Source of the DNA: JBGPLH01 sp041486365 [NCBI: Thermodesulfobacteriota bacterium]
GTDB taxonomy: Bacteria; JAUYMQ01
DNA length: 5,748 bases
Direction: 5' to 3'
NCBI GenBank assembly: GCA_041486365.1
Contig: JBGPLH010000217.1
Coordinates: forward strand, 1 to 5,748
Shown: positions 4,977 through 5,748 of the stretch, one piece after another
Position numbering within the stretch: the stretch's first letter is position 1
Layout: each line of letters starts with the position of its first letter
The notes under the pieces: generated by a model
The model's database searches: none
What the model saw: only the letters and a program-made list of their open reading frames with translations
What the model was told of the DNA's origin: nothing
Program-made: the position numbers and the translations under genes

Positions 4977-5748
4977 GACCGCCAGGACGATCCCGACGGG
5001 GACGTTCTCGCGGGACCCTTCGTCCGGCTTCCCGATCTCGCCCGGAACCCCCGGCAACCCGAGTGGCTCCAGACGATCCACGACGCGATCCTCCAGCGCC
5101 GCACGCTCCAGGCCCGCTACCACACCTTCTGGAGCGACGAGCTGAAGACGCGGAAGATCGATCCCTACGGCCTGGTCTACCAGGCCGGGCGCTGGTCGCT
5201 CGTCGGGTGGTGCCACCTCCGCCGGGACGTGCGCGTCTTCCTCGTTGAGCGCTTTCGCGACGTGCGCGCGGTGCCGCGCAGGGGATCGAAGCCCGACTAC
5301 GAGATCCCGGCGGGCTTCGACGTGCGCAAGGCCGTGCGCACGCCCCCCTGGCTCTGGGAAGGAACGCAGCCCGTGGAGGTCGAAATCGATTTCTCGCCCC
5401 GGGTCGCCTGGCAGGTGGCCAAGTCTCACGACGATGTGGGCGCCTTCGAGACCCTCCCCGACGGACGCGGTCGGCTCATCGTATCCGCCACGAACCCCGA
5501 GGCATTGATTCATTGGATCCTCGGCTTTGGCGCCGACGCCCGCATCCTGCGTCCGCCCGATGTGGTCGAGGGACTCCTGGGCCGCATCCGGGGGATTCTG
5601 CGCGGCCTCGACAGGGCTCCCCGTTCCGTGGCGCCAGGGCGCCGGGGGAGCCGCGGAACGAAGATGCCGCGCACCGGCCCGGAGGAACCATCGCGCAGCC
5701 GCAAGGCCTCCTCCGCGACGGAAGCCAGCCGCACGCACACGGAGCTTG
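4977..5748 (+). pseudogene. PafB/PafC-like WYL regulator, C-terminal WYL and WCX part following the in-frame stop, partial
   Basis: The frame of the preceding entry stays open for 257 more codons to the right edge. Numbered as one protein from 4602, the WYL domain spans about 155-215 (LQARYHTFWSDELKTRKIDP, then RWSLVGWCHLRRDVRVF). Its core triplet reads Trp198-Ser199-Leu200 instead of WYL. A WCX-like C-terminal domain follows at about 258-335 (PVEVEIDFSP, ALIHWILGFGADARILRPP), then a basic, Ser/Arg-rich tail of about 50 residues that is unusual for the family and unfinished here. The first in-frame ATG/GTG/TTG after the stop is GTG at 5229, inside the WYL core, and no start codon lies before it. 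The segment is therefore unlikely to be made on its own. I read the locus as one gene broken by a single nonsense codon, by readthrough, or by a base-call error. The lack of further damage argues for a recent change or an error. Confidence 0.8.

Noticed and set aside
4464-5738. A 424-codon open frame on the minus strand covering the whole WYL locus
   Set aside because: It is the complementary-frame shadow of a GC-rich coding strand: rich in G, V, L, E, H and R with no recognisable domain. The opposite strand encodes clear HTH, WYL and WCX domains.
1-5748. CRISPR arrays, tRNA or rRNA genes, insertion sequences, attachment sites
   Set aside because: No spaced direct repeats of CRISPR size, no cloverleaf or rRNA-like segment, no transposase domain and no terminal inverted repeats were found on either strand.

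Overview
The window is bacterial, GC-rich DNA with strong G/C preference at third codon positions. A divergent-convergent-divergent layout of four genes fills it. A secreted subtilase with Ig-like repeats, an MGAT-like acyltransferase and a WYL regulator together fit GC-rich soil or sediment phyla (Actinomycetota, Myxococcota, Acidobacteriota-like and similar). No marker fixes the phylum, so I do not assign one.

Region by region: (1) positions 1-1619, minus strand, hold the N-terminal 539 codons of a secreted S8 (subtilisin-type) serine protease: signal peptide, propeptide, complete Asp/His/Ser catalytic domain, then one complete and one partial Ig-like repeat. The gene runs off the left edge. 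(2) Positions 1620-2203 are a roughly 580-base divergent spacer without a convincing gene. It has a good sigma70-like promoter reading right, overlapping inverted repeats beside it, and a heavily structured leader. The last leader element is a hairpin of about 21 base pairs ending 9 bases before the Shine-Dalgarno of the next gene. (3) Positions 2204-3520, plus strand, encode a 438-residue PlsC/MGAT-like acyltransferase whose long N-terminal extension contains a 36-bp in-frame tandem repeat. (4) Positions 3521-3595 are a short convergent spacer with a terminator-like hairpin. (5) Positions 3596-4462, minus strand, encode an endonuclease/exonuclease/phosphatase-family enzyme with all signature motifs. 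(6) From 4602 to the right edge, plus strand, lies a PafB/PafC-type WYL transcriptional regulator split by an in-frame TAA at 4974-4976. The second half stays open in the same frame and shows WYL and C-terminal domains, but has no usable start codon near its beginning.

The genes do not form an operon and do not obviously share a pathway: a secreted protease, a membrane-lipid acyltransferase, a cytoplasmic phosphoesterase and a regulator, each on its own transcript. I see no evidence of a new multi-gene system. The observations most worth checking are the structured acyltransferase leader, the interrupted WYL gene, and the 36-bp repeat whose 18-bp core is identical in all four copies.
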